A stretch of 64,000 bases of DNA from Flavobacterium frigoris (GCF_900111075.1 NZ_FOFZ01000002.1:62001-126000); one strand, 5' to 3'; counted from the stretch's first letter, positions 33,211 to 42,670 are shown. Numbers and translations are program-made. Notes: a model not told the origin generated them from the letters alone.

Positions 33211-35982
33211 TTACATCACTAACAATTTATGAGATGGTGCAAATTGAGTTAGATTAATACCCTTTACTGCAGCTTTATACTCCTCCATAGTAGGAGTTCT
33301 ACCTAAGATTGTAGACAATACGACAACAGGTGTTGATGAAAGTAATGACTCTCCTTTTTTACCTTCAGAATCTTCTACAACTCTTCCTTGGAAAAGACGA
33401 GTAGAAGTTGCCATTACTGTATCCCCTTTTTCTGCTTTTTCTTGGTTCCCCATGCAAAGGTTACATCCTGGACGCTCTAGATATAAGATATTTTCGTATC
33501 CAGTACGCGCTACTCCTTTTGGAGCATTGTCATCAAATTCGAAACCAGAGTATTTTTGTAAAACTTCCCAGTCTCCTTCAGCTTTCAATTCATCTACGAT
33601 ATTGTAAGTTGGAGGCGCAACGACAAGCGGTGCTTTAAACTCCACTTTACCATATTGCTCATCTATATTCTTCAACATTTGAGAAAGAATTTTCAAATCT
33701 CCTTTGTGAACCATACAAGATCCAACAAAACCAAGATCTACTTTTTTCACTCCTCCGTAAAAAGAAAGCGGTCTAATAGTATCGTGTGTATATCTCTTAG
33801 AAACATCTGCATTATTAACATCTGGATCGGCAATCATAGGCTCTTCAACTAAATCAAGATCAATAACAACTTCAGCAAAATACTTAGCATTTGCATCTGG
33901 AGTTAAAGCTGGTTTCTCACCTGACCTAATATCTGCGATTCTCTTATCGGCAATAGCTATCAATCCTTTAAGAACTTGCTTAGCATTATCCATTCCTTTG
34001 TCAATCATGATCTGAATTCTTCTCTTAGCGATCATTAACGATTCGATCAAAGTTTCATCTTCAGAAATACAGATAGAAGCTTTCGCTTTCATCTCTGCAG
34101 TCCAGTCTGTAAAAGTAAATGCTTGATCAGCAGTAAGGGTACCTAAGTGAACCTCAATGATTCTTCCTTGGAACACATTCTCTCCACCAAATTGTTTCAA
34201 CATTTGAGATTGAGTAGCATGAACTACATCACGGAAATCCATATAGGTTTTCATATCTCCTTTGAACGTAACTTTTACCGACTCTGGAATTGGCATTGAA
34301 GCCTCACCGGTAGCCAATGCAAGCGCAACTGTTCCGGAGTCTGCACCAAAAGCAACTCCTTTTGACATTCTTGTATGAGAGTCACCACCAATAATGATCG
34401 CCCACTCATCAACAGTAATATCATTTAGTACTTTATGAATTACATCCGTCATTGCAAGATATTCTCCTTTAGGGTCACGAGCAGTAATCAAACCGAAGTC
34501 ATTCATGAACTTCATCAATCTAGGAATATTTGCCTTAGATTTATTGTCCCAAACTGAAGCTGTATGACAACCTGATTGGTACGCACCGTCAACGATTGGT
34601 GAAATCACAGTTGCAGCCATAGACTCCAATTCCTGAGAAGTCATCAAACCAGTTGTGTCTTGTGAACCAACAATGTTTACTTCTACACGTACATCAGAAC
34701 CTGCGTGTAAAACTTTACCTGGAGTTGTTCCAACGGCGTTTTTATTAAATATTTTCTCTACTGCCGTAAGCCCTTGTCCTTCGATCGAAACTTCTTTTGA
34801 CGGAGCAAAAACTGGAACGATATCAATTCCTAAAGTTTTCGATGCAAAAGTTTGTAATTTTTTACCGAATACAATAGCGTATGAACCACCCGCTTTTATA
34901 AATTCCATTTTTTGAGGAGTGAACGCTTTAGAAATATCTATCAGCTCTTTGTCCCCATTGTATAATTTCTTAGTTTTTGTATTGATGGTAAGAACTGTAC
35001 CTGTAGCAACAGAATAGGCTTCTTCTAAAACAACATCACCGTTTTCATTGCGTACAGCGTTTCCTTTTTCATCAACTACTTTTACCCAGTTTTGAAGGTC
35101 TAAACCAATTCCACCAGTAACATCAACAGTAGTCAAGAAAATTGGAGAAATTCCGTTTGTTCCTGCTACAATTGGAGCAATGTTAATAAAAGGAACATAA
35201 GGACTTGCTTTTTCACCAGTCCAAAGCGCCACGTTGTTTACACCTGACATTCTTGATGAACCTACACCCATAGTACCTTTTTCAGCAATCAACATCACAC
35301 TTTTATCAGGATGCTGTGCTTGCAAGGCTTGAATTTCATCTTGAGCTTCAGGAGAAATTAGACATTTACCATGAAGTTCACGATCTGAACGGGAATGCGC
35401 TTGGTTTCCTGGAGAAAGCAAATCAGTTGAAATATCTCCTTCACCAGCAATATAAGTAACTACCTTAATCTCTTCTGCTACTTCTGGAAGTTTTGTGAAA
35501 AATTCAGCTTTAGCATAGCTCTCTAAAATTTCTTCAGCAATTTCGTTACCGCTTTTGAATGCTACTTCTAAACGAGCTGTATCAGCCTCGTAAAGGAAAA
35601 ATTGAGTCTTAAGAACCTTTGCTGCTTCTTTTGCAATAGCAACATCATTACCTAACGCTAAATCAAGCAAAACCTCAATCGAAGGCCCACCTTTCATGTG
35701 TGATAACAACTCAAATGCAAAAATAGGAGTAATTTCTTTTACTACAGATTCTTCAAGAATAATCTCCTTTAAAAACGCAGCCTTCACACCAGCAGCAGGA
35801 GTAGTTCCTGGAACAGTGTTATAAGTAAAGAATTTAAGAGACTCTTCGCGGTGTGCGTTATCTGAATCTTTAATTTGTGTAATGATTTCGCTTAGTAATT
35901 CAGCGCCATCAATCGGTTTTGGGTTAAGTCCCTGACCTCTTCGTTCTTCGATTTCCTGTAGATAATCGTTATAAATGTTCAT
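33211..35982 (-). CDS. acnB: Bifunctional aconitate hydratase 2 / 2-methylisocitrate dehydratase
   Basis: This 923-residue protein is AcnB-type: an N-terminal HEAT-like helical domain (about 1-160), a swivel domain moved to the N-terminal half (MGVGSSRMSGVNNVALW near 237-252), and the cluster domains with GGDSHTRMSKGVAFGADSG, GFVGSCMVHKGDL and ERPGCNLCMGNQEKAEKGD, which carry the Fe-S cysteines. It converts citrate to isocitrate and may also dehydrate 2-methylisocitrate. AcnB-type proteins can also bind RNA when the cluster is lost; that is known of the family and not shown here. Confidence 0.95.
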   Translation of the reverse strand: MNIYNDYLQEIEERRGQGLNPKPIDGAELLSEIITQIKDSDNAHREESLKFFTYNTVPGTTPAAGVKAAFLKEIILEESVVKEITPIFAFELLSHMKGGPSIEVLLDLALGNDVAIAKEAAKVLKTQFFLYEADTARLEVAFKSGNEIAEEILESYAKAEFFTKLPEVAEEIKVVTYIAGEGDISTDLLSPGNQAHSRSDRELHGKCLISPEAQDEIQALQAQHPDKSVMLIAEKGTMGVGSSRMSGVNNVALWTGEKASPYVPFINIAPIVAGTNGISPIFLTTVDVTGGIGLDLQNWVKVVDEKGNAVRNENGDVVLEEAYSVATGTVLTINTKTKKLYNGDKELIDISKAFTPQKMEFIKAGGSYAIVFGKKLQTFASKTLGIDIVPVFAPSKEVSIEGQGLTAVEKIFNKNAVGTTPGKVLHAGSDVRVEVNIVGSQDTTGLMTSQELESMAATVISPIVDGAYQSGCHTASVWDNKSKANIPRLMKFMNDFGLITARDPKGEYLAMTDVIHKVLNDITVDEWAIIIGGDSHTRMSKGVAFGADSGTVALALATGEASMPIPESVKVTFKGDMKTYMDFRDVVHATQSQMLKQFGGENVFQGRIIEVHLGTLTADQAFTFTDWTAEMKAKASICISEDETLIESLMIAKRRIQIMIDKGMDNAKQVLKGLIAIADKRIADIRSGEKPALTPDANAKYFAEVVIDLDLVEEPMIADPDVNNADVSKRYTHDTIRPLSFYGGVKKVDLGFVGSCMVHKGDLKILSQMLKNIDEQYGKVEFKAPLVVAPPTYNIVDELKAEGDWEVLQKYSGFEFDDNAPKGVARTGYENILYLERPGCNLCMGNQEKAEKGDTVMATSTRLFQGRVVEDSEGKKGESLLSSTPVVVLSTILGRTPTMEEYKAAVKGINLTQFAPSHKLLVM

Positions 35983-36082
35983 AGTACAATTCTTTTCAAT
36001 GTTAAAGGCTGATTTTTTTGATCATCTCAAAATCAAAAGCCATACTATTTAGGTATTTTATTTGTTTTTTTTCGCAATGCAA

Positions 36083-36230
36083 ATTAACGAATTTAAGCCG
36101 AGAATTAAAAAAAATTTAACAGAAGTGGTCTTTTTAAAAATTATTATTACTTAATACTAATTTTTAATACACATAATTGACAAAATGTAAAAATTTTAAC
36201 ATCATAATGATTAATCCGTAATTAATCATT
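36083..36230 (-). promoter_or_regulatory. acnB upstream region with candidate promoter and 10-bp palindrome
   Basis: In the 347-base gap before acnB, the minus strand carries a TTAATTTGC -7-like box near 36080-36088, about 100 bases before the start. Farther upstream AATGATTAAT at 36206-36215 and ATTAATCATT at 36221-36230 form a perfect 10-bp palindrome around five bases, which looks like an operator rather than a terminator because no T-run follows. No gene is visible in the gap. Confidence 0.4.
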
Positions 36231-36329
36231 TATTTTCGCATTATTCCTAAAGTTCGAAAATTGTTACAAATAAGAAAACGTTATAGTTCAGATCAAAATT
36301 TAAGTTCAAAGAAACCAAAAAATCACATT

Positions 36330-37283
36330 TTACAGCAATTTAGCAATTATCATTTCTTCTGTTATACCCTCAGCATCCGCTTTATAGTTCTTAATTATTC
36401 TATGACGAAGTATTCCGGTTGCAACAGCTTTTACATTCTCAATATCGGGTGAAAATTTACCGTTAAAGGCAGCGTGTGCTTTGGCTGCTAATATTAAATT
36501 CTGAGAAGCTCTTGGACCTGCTCCCCAATCCAAATAACTTTTAATATATTCATCAGACAATGGGTTGTCTGGACGCGTTTTACTAACTAAGGTCACAGCA
36601 TATTCAATAACATTATCCGCTACGGGAATTCTGCGAATCAATTGCTGAAAATCTATGATTTCCTGCGCAGTAAACAATGGACTAATGGTAGTTTTATTAT
36701 CTGAAGTGGTACGCTTTACTACCTGAACCTCCTCTTCAAACGAAGGATACTCGAGTTTAATAGCAAACATAAAACGGTCTAATTGCGCCTCAGGCAAAGG
36801 ATAGGTTCCTTCTTGTTCTATTGGATTTTGAGTAGCCAAAACAAAATAAGGCAAGTTCAACTTATAATTTTCACCCGCAATAGTAACAGATCGCTCTTGC
36901 ATCGCTTCTAGTAAAGCTGCTTGGGTTTTAGGCGGCGTACGATTGATTTCATCGGCCAGAATAATATTCGAAAAAATAGGTCCCTTTAAAAATTTAAATT
37001 GACGGTTCTCATCTAATATTTCACTTCCCAAAATATCTGAAGGCATTAAATCTGGAGTAAACTGTATCCTTTTAAAATCAAGTCCCAAAGCCTGAGCAAG
37101 TGTATTCACCATTAAAGTCTTGGCTAATCCAGGAACCCCTACAAGCAGCGCATGTCCTCCAGAAAAAATACAGAGTAAAACTTGATCTACCACCGCATCC
37201 TGACCTACAATAATTTTCGCTATTTCGCTTTTTAATTCATTTCGTTTTTGAACCAAATCATGTATTGCTGCTACGTCCGACAT
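36330..37283 (-). CDS. MoxR-family AAA+ ATPase
   Basis: The 317-residue cytoplasmic ATPase has Walker A GVPGLAKT at 49-56, Walker B IILADE at 107-112 followed by INRTPPKTQAALLEAMQE, and the sensor segment FVLATQNPIEQEGTYPLPEAQLDRFMF. MoxR proteins act as chaperones, often with VWA or DUF58 partners; no such partner is adjacent here. The gene lies 87 bases downstream of the SurA-like gene, with a terminator between, so it may be an independent unit. Confidence 0.93.
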   Translation of the reverse strand: MSDVAAIHDLVQKRNELKSEIAKIIVGQDAVVDQVLLCIFSGGHALLVGVPGLAKTLMVNTLAQALGLDFKRIQFTPDLMPSDILGSEILDENRQFKFLKGPIFSNIILADEINRTPPKTQAALLEAMQERSVTIAGENYKLNLPYFVLATQNPIEQEGTYPLPEAQLDRFMFAIKLEYPSFEEEVQVVKRTTSDNKTTISPLFTAQEIIDFQQLIRRIPVADNVIEYAVTLVSKTRPDNPLSDEYIKSYLDWGAGPRASQNLILAAKAHAAFNGKFSPDIENVKAVATGILRHRIIKNYKADAEGITEEMIIAKLL

Positions 37284-37303
37284 TTCTTATAGGGATTTAA
37301 ATT

Positions 37304-37346
37304 AAAAAAGAGTTAACTCTATGAATTCATAAAGCTAACTCTTTTT
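37304..37346 (-). terminator. Terminator after the SurA-like gene
   Basis: AAAAAAGAGTTA at 37304-37315 pairs with TAACTCTTTTT at 37336-37346, and the minus-strand right side ends in a T-run. It lies between the SurA-like stop (37370) and the moxR start (37283). Confidence 0.75.
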
Positions 37347-37369
37347 ATTTATTTTAGAAAAATATAAAA

Positions 37370-38779
37370 TTATTTTTTTAACCAATCGTTTGTAAAGGCA
37401 CAATCTCTATATTCTCCAAGAATTTTAATGTAGGTTTCTTTGATCGTTTCGTCGAACCATTTTCCAATTGCTCTAATTTGCTTTTCTTTCAATGCTAAAT
37501 CCTTAATCTTAATATAATCCGTAGCATAATCAGCAATGTGCTCATTGATTCTATTTGTCACTGTAATTATCTTGAAGCTTTTCTTCCCGTTTTCATCTGT
37601 ATCTAAAACTGGTTGAGAAATCGCATCATCTTTCAAATTGGAAACCTCACTATAGAGACTAGGATCCATTTTTGTCATTTCAAAACGAGTATCTTGAGTT
37701 TTCGGATTGATTAAAGACCCGCCATTTGCTCTGGTTTCTTTTTGATCAGATTCTGTTCTAGCCGCTTCAGCAAATGTTATTTTTTTATCTACAATCTTAT
37801 TTCTAATCAAAGTAATTTTCTCTTTAGCTGAAGTCAGGGCATCTTCGGATACAGTAGGAGTTAATAATATATGGCGCAATTCAATTTCCTGTCCTTTTAT
37901 TTTTTCAACATAAATAATATGAAAACCAAAATCAGTTTCGAAAGGAGCAGAAATTTCTCCTTCTTGCAAACTAAAAGCAACCTCTTTAAATTCTTTTACA
38001 AACGGCGTTTTTCTATTCATTTTATAATATCCTCCATTAGGAACTGAAGCTTTATCTTGCGAGTACAATACTGCTTTAGTTGAAAAGCTAGAACCTGCTT
38101 CAACGTCCTTTTTAAACTCATTAAGTTTATCTATTACCTTTTGTTTTTCGGCTTCTGAAATCTTTGGAGTAACTACAATTTGCGCTACTTCCATTTCCGC
38201 TCCAAAAAGAGGCAATTCATCTTTAGGAATTGATTTGAAAAAATTACGAACTTCTTCTGGTGTAATTTCTACTTCTTCAACAATTTTCTTCTGCATTTCT
38301 GAAGAAAGCTTATTCTCTTTCAAAATATCAAAGAAATAACTTCTAAACTCTTCTTCAGAATTTTTCTTATAATACTTGATCACTTTTTCCATGGAACCTA
38401 TTTGACCTACCATATAACTTAAACGCTCCTCAAGCATACTCTTTACTTCAGCATCTGTTACTTTAACACTATCCTGAATGGCTTGATGTGCATATAATTT
38501 ATCCTCCAATAATTTTCCTAACATTTGACATCGCGTAATGTCTTTTATGGAATTACCCTGACTTGACAACTCTAAATAAGACTTGTCTATATCTGAATCC
38601 AAAACAATGTAATCTCCTACAGTGGCAATAATACCATCGATCTTTTGTCTTTCGTTGGTCTTGATTTTCTTAACAGGCGTAACTACAGAATCTCTAATTA
38701 TTTCTTGTGCTCTGGTAATATTGCTTGAAAACAGTAAAAGAAAAAATATAAGTGCAATTCTACTATTTATGGACTTCAT
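37370..38779 (-). CDS. SurA-like periplasmic parvulin peptidyl-prolyl isomerase
   Basis: From ATG 38779 the product is 469 residues with a signal peptide (MKSINSRIALIFFLLLFSS), a SurA N-terminal chaperone domain (IDGIIATVGDYIVLDSDI...) and two parvulin domains, one starting at AQIVVTPKISE with NGGYYKMNRKTPFVKEFKEVAFSL and FGFHIIYV, the other starting at LRHILLTPTVSE with ANGGSL. SurA folds outer-membrane proteins in the periplasm. An upstream start at 38800 only adds seven residues before the signal. It is the first gene of a minus-strand run. Confidence 0.88.
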   Translation of the reverse strand: MKSINSRIALIFFLLLFSSNITRAQEIIRDSVVTPVKKIKTNERQKIDGIIATVGDYIVLDSDIDKSYLELSSQGNSIKDITRCQMLGKLLEDKLYAHQAIQDSVKVTDAEVKSMLEERLSYMVGQIGSMEKVIKYYKKNSEEEFRSYFFDILKENKLSSEMQKKIVEEVEITPEEVRNFFKSIPKDELPLFGAEMEVAQIVVTPKISEAEKQKVIDKLNEFKKDVEAGSSFSTKAVLYSQDKASVPNGGYYKMNRKTPFVKEFKEVAFSLQEGEISAPFETDFGFHIIYVEKIKGQEIELRHILLTPTVSEDALTSAKEKITLIRNKIVDKKITFAEAARTESDQKETRANGGSLINPKTQDTRFEMTKMDPSLYSEVSNLKDDAISQPVLDTDENGKKSFKIITVTNRINEHIADYATDYIKIKDLALKEKQIRAIGKWFDETIKETYIKILGEYRDCAFTNDWLKK

Positions 38780-39511
38780 TTGTATTGTTTTTAATGGCAT
38801 TATATCAATTTTATATTTTAGTAAAGTATTCTAATTTAAATTCCTCGAGACCTCATTTATAAAGACCCTGCGACCCGTCGCCAAATATACACTTTAACTA
38901 TCAGGAAATAAAAATGTTCTTACAAACAGTTTCCCAAAGTTAAAACGAACAAAAATAACAATTCAATTACATAATACAAGTTTCCCCACTAGTATTAACA
39001 AAAAATTATAAGCGCGTTTGATCATTCTGAAATTCACTCCTTCTCATACGCCCTAATCAAAAATAGCACTGCAATTTAACCACTTACAAATCTACTCATT
39101 ACGACCCTCCGTAATTGCATAATAATTCGCCTCAAATAAGTCTATACTTTAATATAATTTATTCCTCTAACTAATTATTTTGATTTCTAAGCCCTGAAAA
39201 AATTAAAAAAAACGCAAACAATAAACATATAAACAGCTCATTTCTAATAAAATATAAATACTTATCAACACTACAACGTTTTCGTACGTACGAATGGAAA
39301 TTCAAAAGATATACCATATACTATTTTACATACATTAGCCCAATAACAACACTATTATTCGTAAAATAACTACTAAAATAAATTATTATAATTATTAAAA
39401 ACTATAGATAATAATGAATATCCTAATTATTAACTTTTAATACAAAAGCTTCTTGGTCGTACATATAAAAAAATAATACCCAAATAGATTAATTAACCAA
39501 CCTACAAAATT
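38780..39511. other. Long intergenic region between divergent SurA-like and amylase genes
   Basis: This 732-base, very A/T-rich gap contains no supported ORF or RNA. The clearest element is a perfect 14-bp palindrome TTCGTACGTACGAA at 39281-39294, about 218 bases before the amylase leader ATG; it is a candidate operator for sugar control. Another weak inverted repeat (AATAAT...ATTATT) lies near 39412-39432. Confidence 0.5.
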
Positions 39512-39673
39512 ATGAAAAAACCAAATTTAAGAATTGCAACATTAGCCGCATTGGCTGTGTGCCTTTTCTCCTGTAATTCAAATGACGAATTACAAGGACC
39601 AACTGCAGAAATTAAGGCATTAAGTAAAGTAGTTGACGTCACTCACCATGACGGCCATCCGTTCAGTACTTGA
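39512..39673 (+). pseudogene. Lipoprotein signal segment of the alpha-amylase, cut off by an in-frame TGA
   Basis: The frame begins MKKPNLRIATLAALAVCLFS followed by Cys21, a textbook lipoprotein signal peptide and lipobox, and continues ...HHDGHPFST until a TGA at 39671-39673 (codon 54). The next codons AAA TCC ATG continue in the same frame into the amylase catalytic domain at 39680. GGA to TGA would be a single change and GKSMTTS would read naturally. As it stands, the secretion signal and enzyme are separated by one stop codon. Confidence 0.8.
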
Positions 39674-39679
39674 AAATCC

Positions 39680-40957
39680 ATGACAACTTCAACTACAGGA
39701 AAATATGTAGCAAATCCAGGAGGTGGCGTAATGATGCAAGCTTTTTACTGGGACGTGCCTGCCGGTGGAAACTGGTGGAATACATTAGGCACAAAAGTAA
39801 CAGCATGGTCAAACGCAGGTATTGGATCCATTTGGCTTCCTCCGGTATCTAAAGCACAGAACGGTGCTTTTTCTATGGGATATGACCCTACTGACTATTT
39901 TGATTTTGGAAATTACAACCAAAATGGGACTATAGAAACGCGTTTTGGTTCTAAAACAGAATTGGTAAGTTTAATTACAAAAGCACATACCGCAAATATG
40001 CAGGTTTATGCTGATATGGTTCTAAATCACAATAGCGGAGGACAGTTAGAAAGCAATCCTTTTACAGGAACCCAAACCTATACTAATTTCACTGGCGTTG
40101 CTTCTGGAAAATTCCCTAGAACAAGTGCTGACTTTTATAAAAATGCCTACGCTAATAATGACGAAGGTGCTTTTGGTGGGTTTCCTGACTTAGCACACGT
40201 TGCACCAAATGTTCAAAACTGGCTTTGGCTGAGAACAGATGGCGTTGGTAAGTATTACAAAAACACTATGAAATTTGACGGTTGGAGATTTGACTATGTT
40301 AAAGGTTTTGGTCCTTGGGTAGTTAAAGATTGGAACACTAATGTTGGTGGTTTTTCAGTTGGAGAATACTGGGATTCAAACGTAAACACATTAGAATGGT
40401 GGGCAAATAATGCCAACAGCTCTGTATTTGATTTTGCTTGTTATTACAAAATGAATGATGCATTTGACGGTAATAATTTAGCTCTTTTGAATGACGACAT
40501 GATGTGGAAAAGAAATCCATACAAAGCAGTCACGTTTGTTACCAACCATGATACAGATGAAATATATAATAAGCAATTGGCATATGCATATATTCAAACT
40601 CATGAAGGTTATCCAACAATTTTTTACAGAGATTACGAAGAATGGCTGGACAAAGCAAAAATGAATAACTTGATTTGGATTCACAATCAAAAAGCTACTG
40701 GTACAACATCCATTTTATATGCAGATAATGATGAATACATCGCCAGAAGAAATGGGTATAATGGAAACCCAGGATTAGTTGTTTACATCAATAATTCTTC
40801 TTCATGGCAAGAAAGATGGGTTCCTACTAATTGGGCCAATGCACAAATAAAGGACTTTACAGGTTACTCTACATGGATTCCTACAACGCAAGGCGACAAA
40901 TGGGTTAAAATCCAGTGCCCTCCAAACGGTTATTCTGTTTGGTCAATCAACATGTAA
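39680..40957 (+). CDS. Alpha-amylase, GH13 archaeal-type (subfamily 7-like)
   Basis: The 425-residue reading frame encodes a GH13 alpha-amylase that hydrolyses internal alpha-1,4 bonds of starch or glycogen. Catalytic residues are nucleophile Asp205 (GWRFDYVKGF), acid/base Glu229 (VGEYWDSN) and transition-state Asp291 (TNHDTD). GGGVMMQAFYWDVPAGG, WLPPVSKAQNG, MGYDPTDYFD and FYRDYEEWLDK closely resemble Thermococcales alpha-amylases of subfamily GH13_7 as I recall them. In the same frame a lipoprotein signal peptide starts at 39512 but is separated by TGA. The product from ATG 39680 would lack any export signal. A terminator follows. Confidence 0.9.
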   Translation: MTTSTTGKYVANPGGGVMMQAFYWDVPAGGNWWNTLGTKVTAWSNAGIGSIWLPPVSKAQNGAFSMGYDPTDYFDFGNYNQNGTIETRFGSKTELVSLITKAHTANMQVYADMVLNHNSGGQLESNPFTGTQTYTNFTGVASGKFPRTSADFYKNAYANNDEGAFGGFPDLAHVAPNVQNWLWLRTDGVGKYYKNTMKFDGWRFDYVKGFGPWVVKDWNTNVGGFSVGEYWDSNVNTLEWWANNANSSVFDFACYYKMNDAFDGNNLALLNDDMMWKRNPYKAVTFVTNHDTDEIYNKQLAYAYIQTHEGYPTIFYRDYEEWLDKAKMNNLIWIHNQKATGTTSILYADNDEYIARRNGYNGNPGLVVYINNSSSWQERWVPTNWANAQIKDFTGYSTWIPTTQGDKWVKIQCPPNGYSVWSINM

Positions 40958-40982
40958 ACCCTAAATATTTCGAATATAAATA

Positions 40983-41014
40983 AGGCTGTTTTAAAAGACA
41001 GCCTCATTTTTTTT
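40983..41014 (+). terminator. Terminator after the alpha-amylase gene
   Basis: AGGCTGT pairs with ACAGCCT around a short A/T loop, followed by CA and eight T. It lies about 25 bases after the stop. Confidence 0.85.
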
Positions 41015-41032
41015 ATTCACATTTATAAATAG

Positions 41033-41040
41033 TACTTTTG
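41033..41040 (+). promoter_or_regulatory. -7 promoter box of prfC
   Basis: TACTTTTG matches TAnnTTTG exactly, 19 bases before the prfC ATG and just after the amylase terminator. Confidence 0.65.
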
Positions 41041-41059
41041 CACACTATTTACATCATAC

Positions 41060-42649
41060 ATGAGCTTTTTAAAAGAAATACAAAGAAGAAGAACTTTCGG
41101 GATTATATCTCATCCCGATGCAGGTAAAACAACGCTTACAGAAAAACTCCTACTTTTTGGTGGTGCTATTCAAGAAGCGGGTGCTGTTAAAAATAATAAA
41201 ATCAAAAAAGGAGCCACGAGTGATTTCATGGAAATTGAACGTCAGAGAGGAATTTCTGTTTCTACCTCCGTTTTGGCATTTAATTACAAAGAGAAAAAAA
41301 TAAATATTCTTGATACCCCAGGGCATAAGGATTTTGCCGAAGATACATTTAGAACCTTAACCGCTGTTGACAGTGTCATAGTGGTAATTGACGTTGCTAA
41401 AGGTGTTGAGGAACAAACGGAAAAATTAGTCGCCGTATGTAGATTGCGAAAAATTCCCATTATTGTATTCATCAATAAGATGGATCGTGAAGGTAAAGAT
41501 GCTTTTGACCTTATGGACGAAGTAGAGCAAAAACTGGGACTAACGGTTACACCACTCAGTTTTCCTATAGGAATGGGTTATGACTTCCAAGGAATATACA
41601 ATTTATGGGAACAAAATATTAATTTATTTAGTGGAGACAACCGTAAAAACATTGAAGAAACCATCGCTTTTTCGGATGTTCAAAATCCTGAATTAGAAAA
41701 AATTATCGGGCAGAAACCCGCTGATACTTTACGTGAAGAGCTAGAATTAATCGATGAAGTCTATCCAAAATTTGATCGTCAAGACTATTTGGATGGAAAA
41801 TTGCAACCAGTCTTTTTTGGGTCCGCATTGAATAATTTTGGAGTTCGTGAACTTTTAGATTGTTTTGTTGAAATTGCTCCATCACCAAGACCAAAAGAGT
41901 CGGAAACTAGATTAGTCGACCCAACAGAAGAAAAAATGACTGGATTTGTTTTTAAAATCCATGCTAATATGGATCCAAAACACAGAGACAGATTAGCTTT
42001 TATAAAAATTGTATCCGGTACTTTTGAAAGAAACAAACCGTATTATCACGTACGTCAAAAAAAGAACTTGAAATTTTCAAGTCCAAACGCCTTTTTTGCC
42101 GAAAAGAAAGAAATCGTTGATATCTCTTATCCAGGTGATATTGTAGGATTACACGATACAGGGAATTTTAAAATTGGAGATACCTTAACCGAAGGAGAGA
42201 TTATGAGCTTTAAAGGTATTCCGAGTTTTTCTCCAGAACACTTTAGATACATTAATAATGCAGACCCAATGAAAGCCAAACAGCTTGACAAAGGGATCGA
42301 CCAGTTGATGGATGAAGGGGTAGCACAGTTGTTTACTCTTGAAATGAATAATAGAAAAATTATTGGAACGGTAGGTGCACTTCAATATGAGGTAATCCAA
42401 TACCGTCTAGAACATGAGTACGGAGCAAAATGTACCTACGAGAATTTCCCTGTTCATAAAGCCTGTTGGGTAAAACCAAATGACCCAAAGAATGATGAGT
42501 TTAAAGAATTTAAGCGTATCAAGCAGAAGTTCTTAGCTAAAGACAAATATGGCCAATTAGTTTTCCTTGCTGATTCAGATTTCACAATCAAAATGACGGA
42601 AAATAAATATCCAAGTGTAAAATTATTTTTTACTTCAGAATTTGAATAG
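41060..42649 (+). CDS. prfC: Peptide chain release factor 3
   Basis: RF3 is the ribosomal GTPase that recycles RF1 and RF2 after termination. The 529-residue protein has G1 SHPDAGKT at 17-24, the switch region RQRGISVSTS, G3 LDTPGHKDFAEDT, G4 NKMDRE, and the C-terminal RF3 domains including GTVGALQYEVIQYRL. Length matches E. coli PrfC (529). It is a single-gene unit with a promoter immediately upstream and a bidirectional terminator behind. Confidence 0.97.
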   Translation: MSFLKEIQRRRTFGIISHPDAGKTTLTEKLLLFGGAIQEAGAVKNNKIKKGATSDFMEIERQRGISVSTSVLAFNYKEKKINILDTPGHKDFAEDTFRTLTAVDSVIVVIDVAKGVEEQTEKLVAVCRLRKIPIIVFINKMDREGKDAFDLMDEVEQKLGLTVTPLSFPIGMGYDFQGIYNLWEQNINLFSGDNRKNIEETIAFSDVQNPELEKIIGQKPADTLREELELIDEVYPKFDRQDYLDGKLQPVFFGSALNNFGVRELLDCFVEIAPSPRPKESETRLVDPTEEKMTGFVFKIHANMDPKHRDRLAFIKIVSGTFERNKPYYHVRQKKNLKFSSPNAFFAEKKEIVDISYPGDIVGLHDTGNFKIGDTLTEGEIMSFKGIPSFSPEHFRYINNADPMKAKQLDKGIDQLMDEGVAQLFTLEMNNRKIIGTVGALQYEVIQYRLEHEYGAKCTYENFPVHKACWVKPNDPKNDEFKEFKRIKQKFLAKDKYGQLVFLADSDFTIKMTENKYPSVKLFFTSEFE

Positions 42650-42670
42650 TATCTTTTAAATTCAATATAT

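Noticed and set aside
39671..39673. TGA as a selenocysteine codon in the amylase
   Set aside because: No selenocysteine insertion stem-loop is apparent right after the codon, the residue lies in a linker outside the catalytic domain, and GH13 enzymes do not use selenocysteine.
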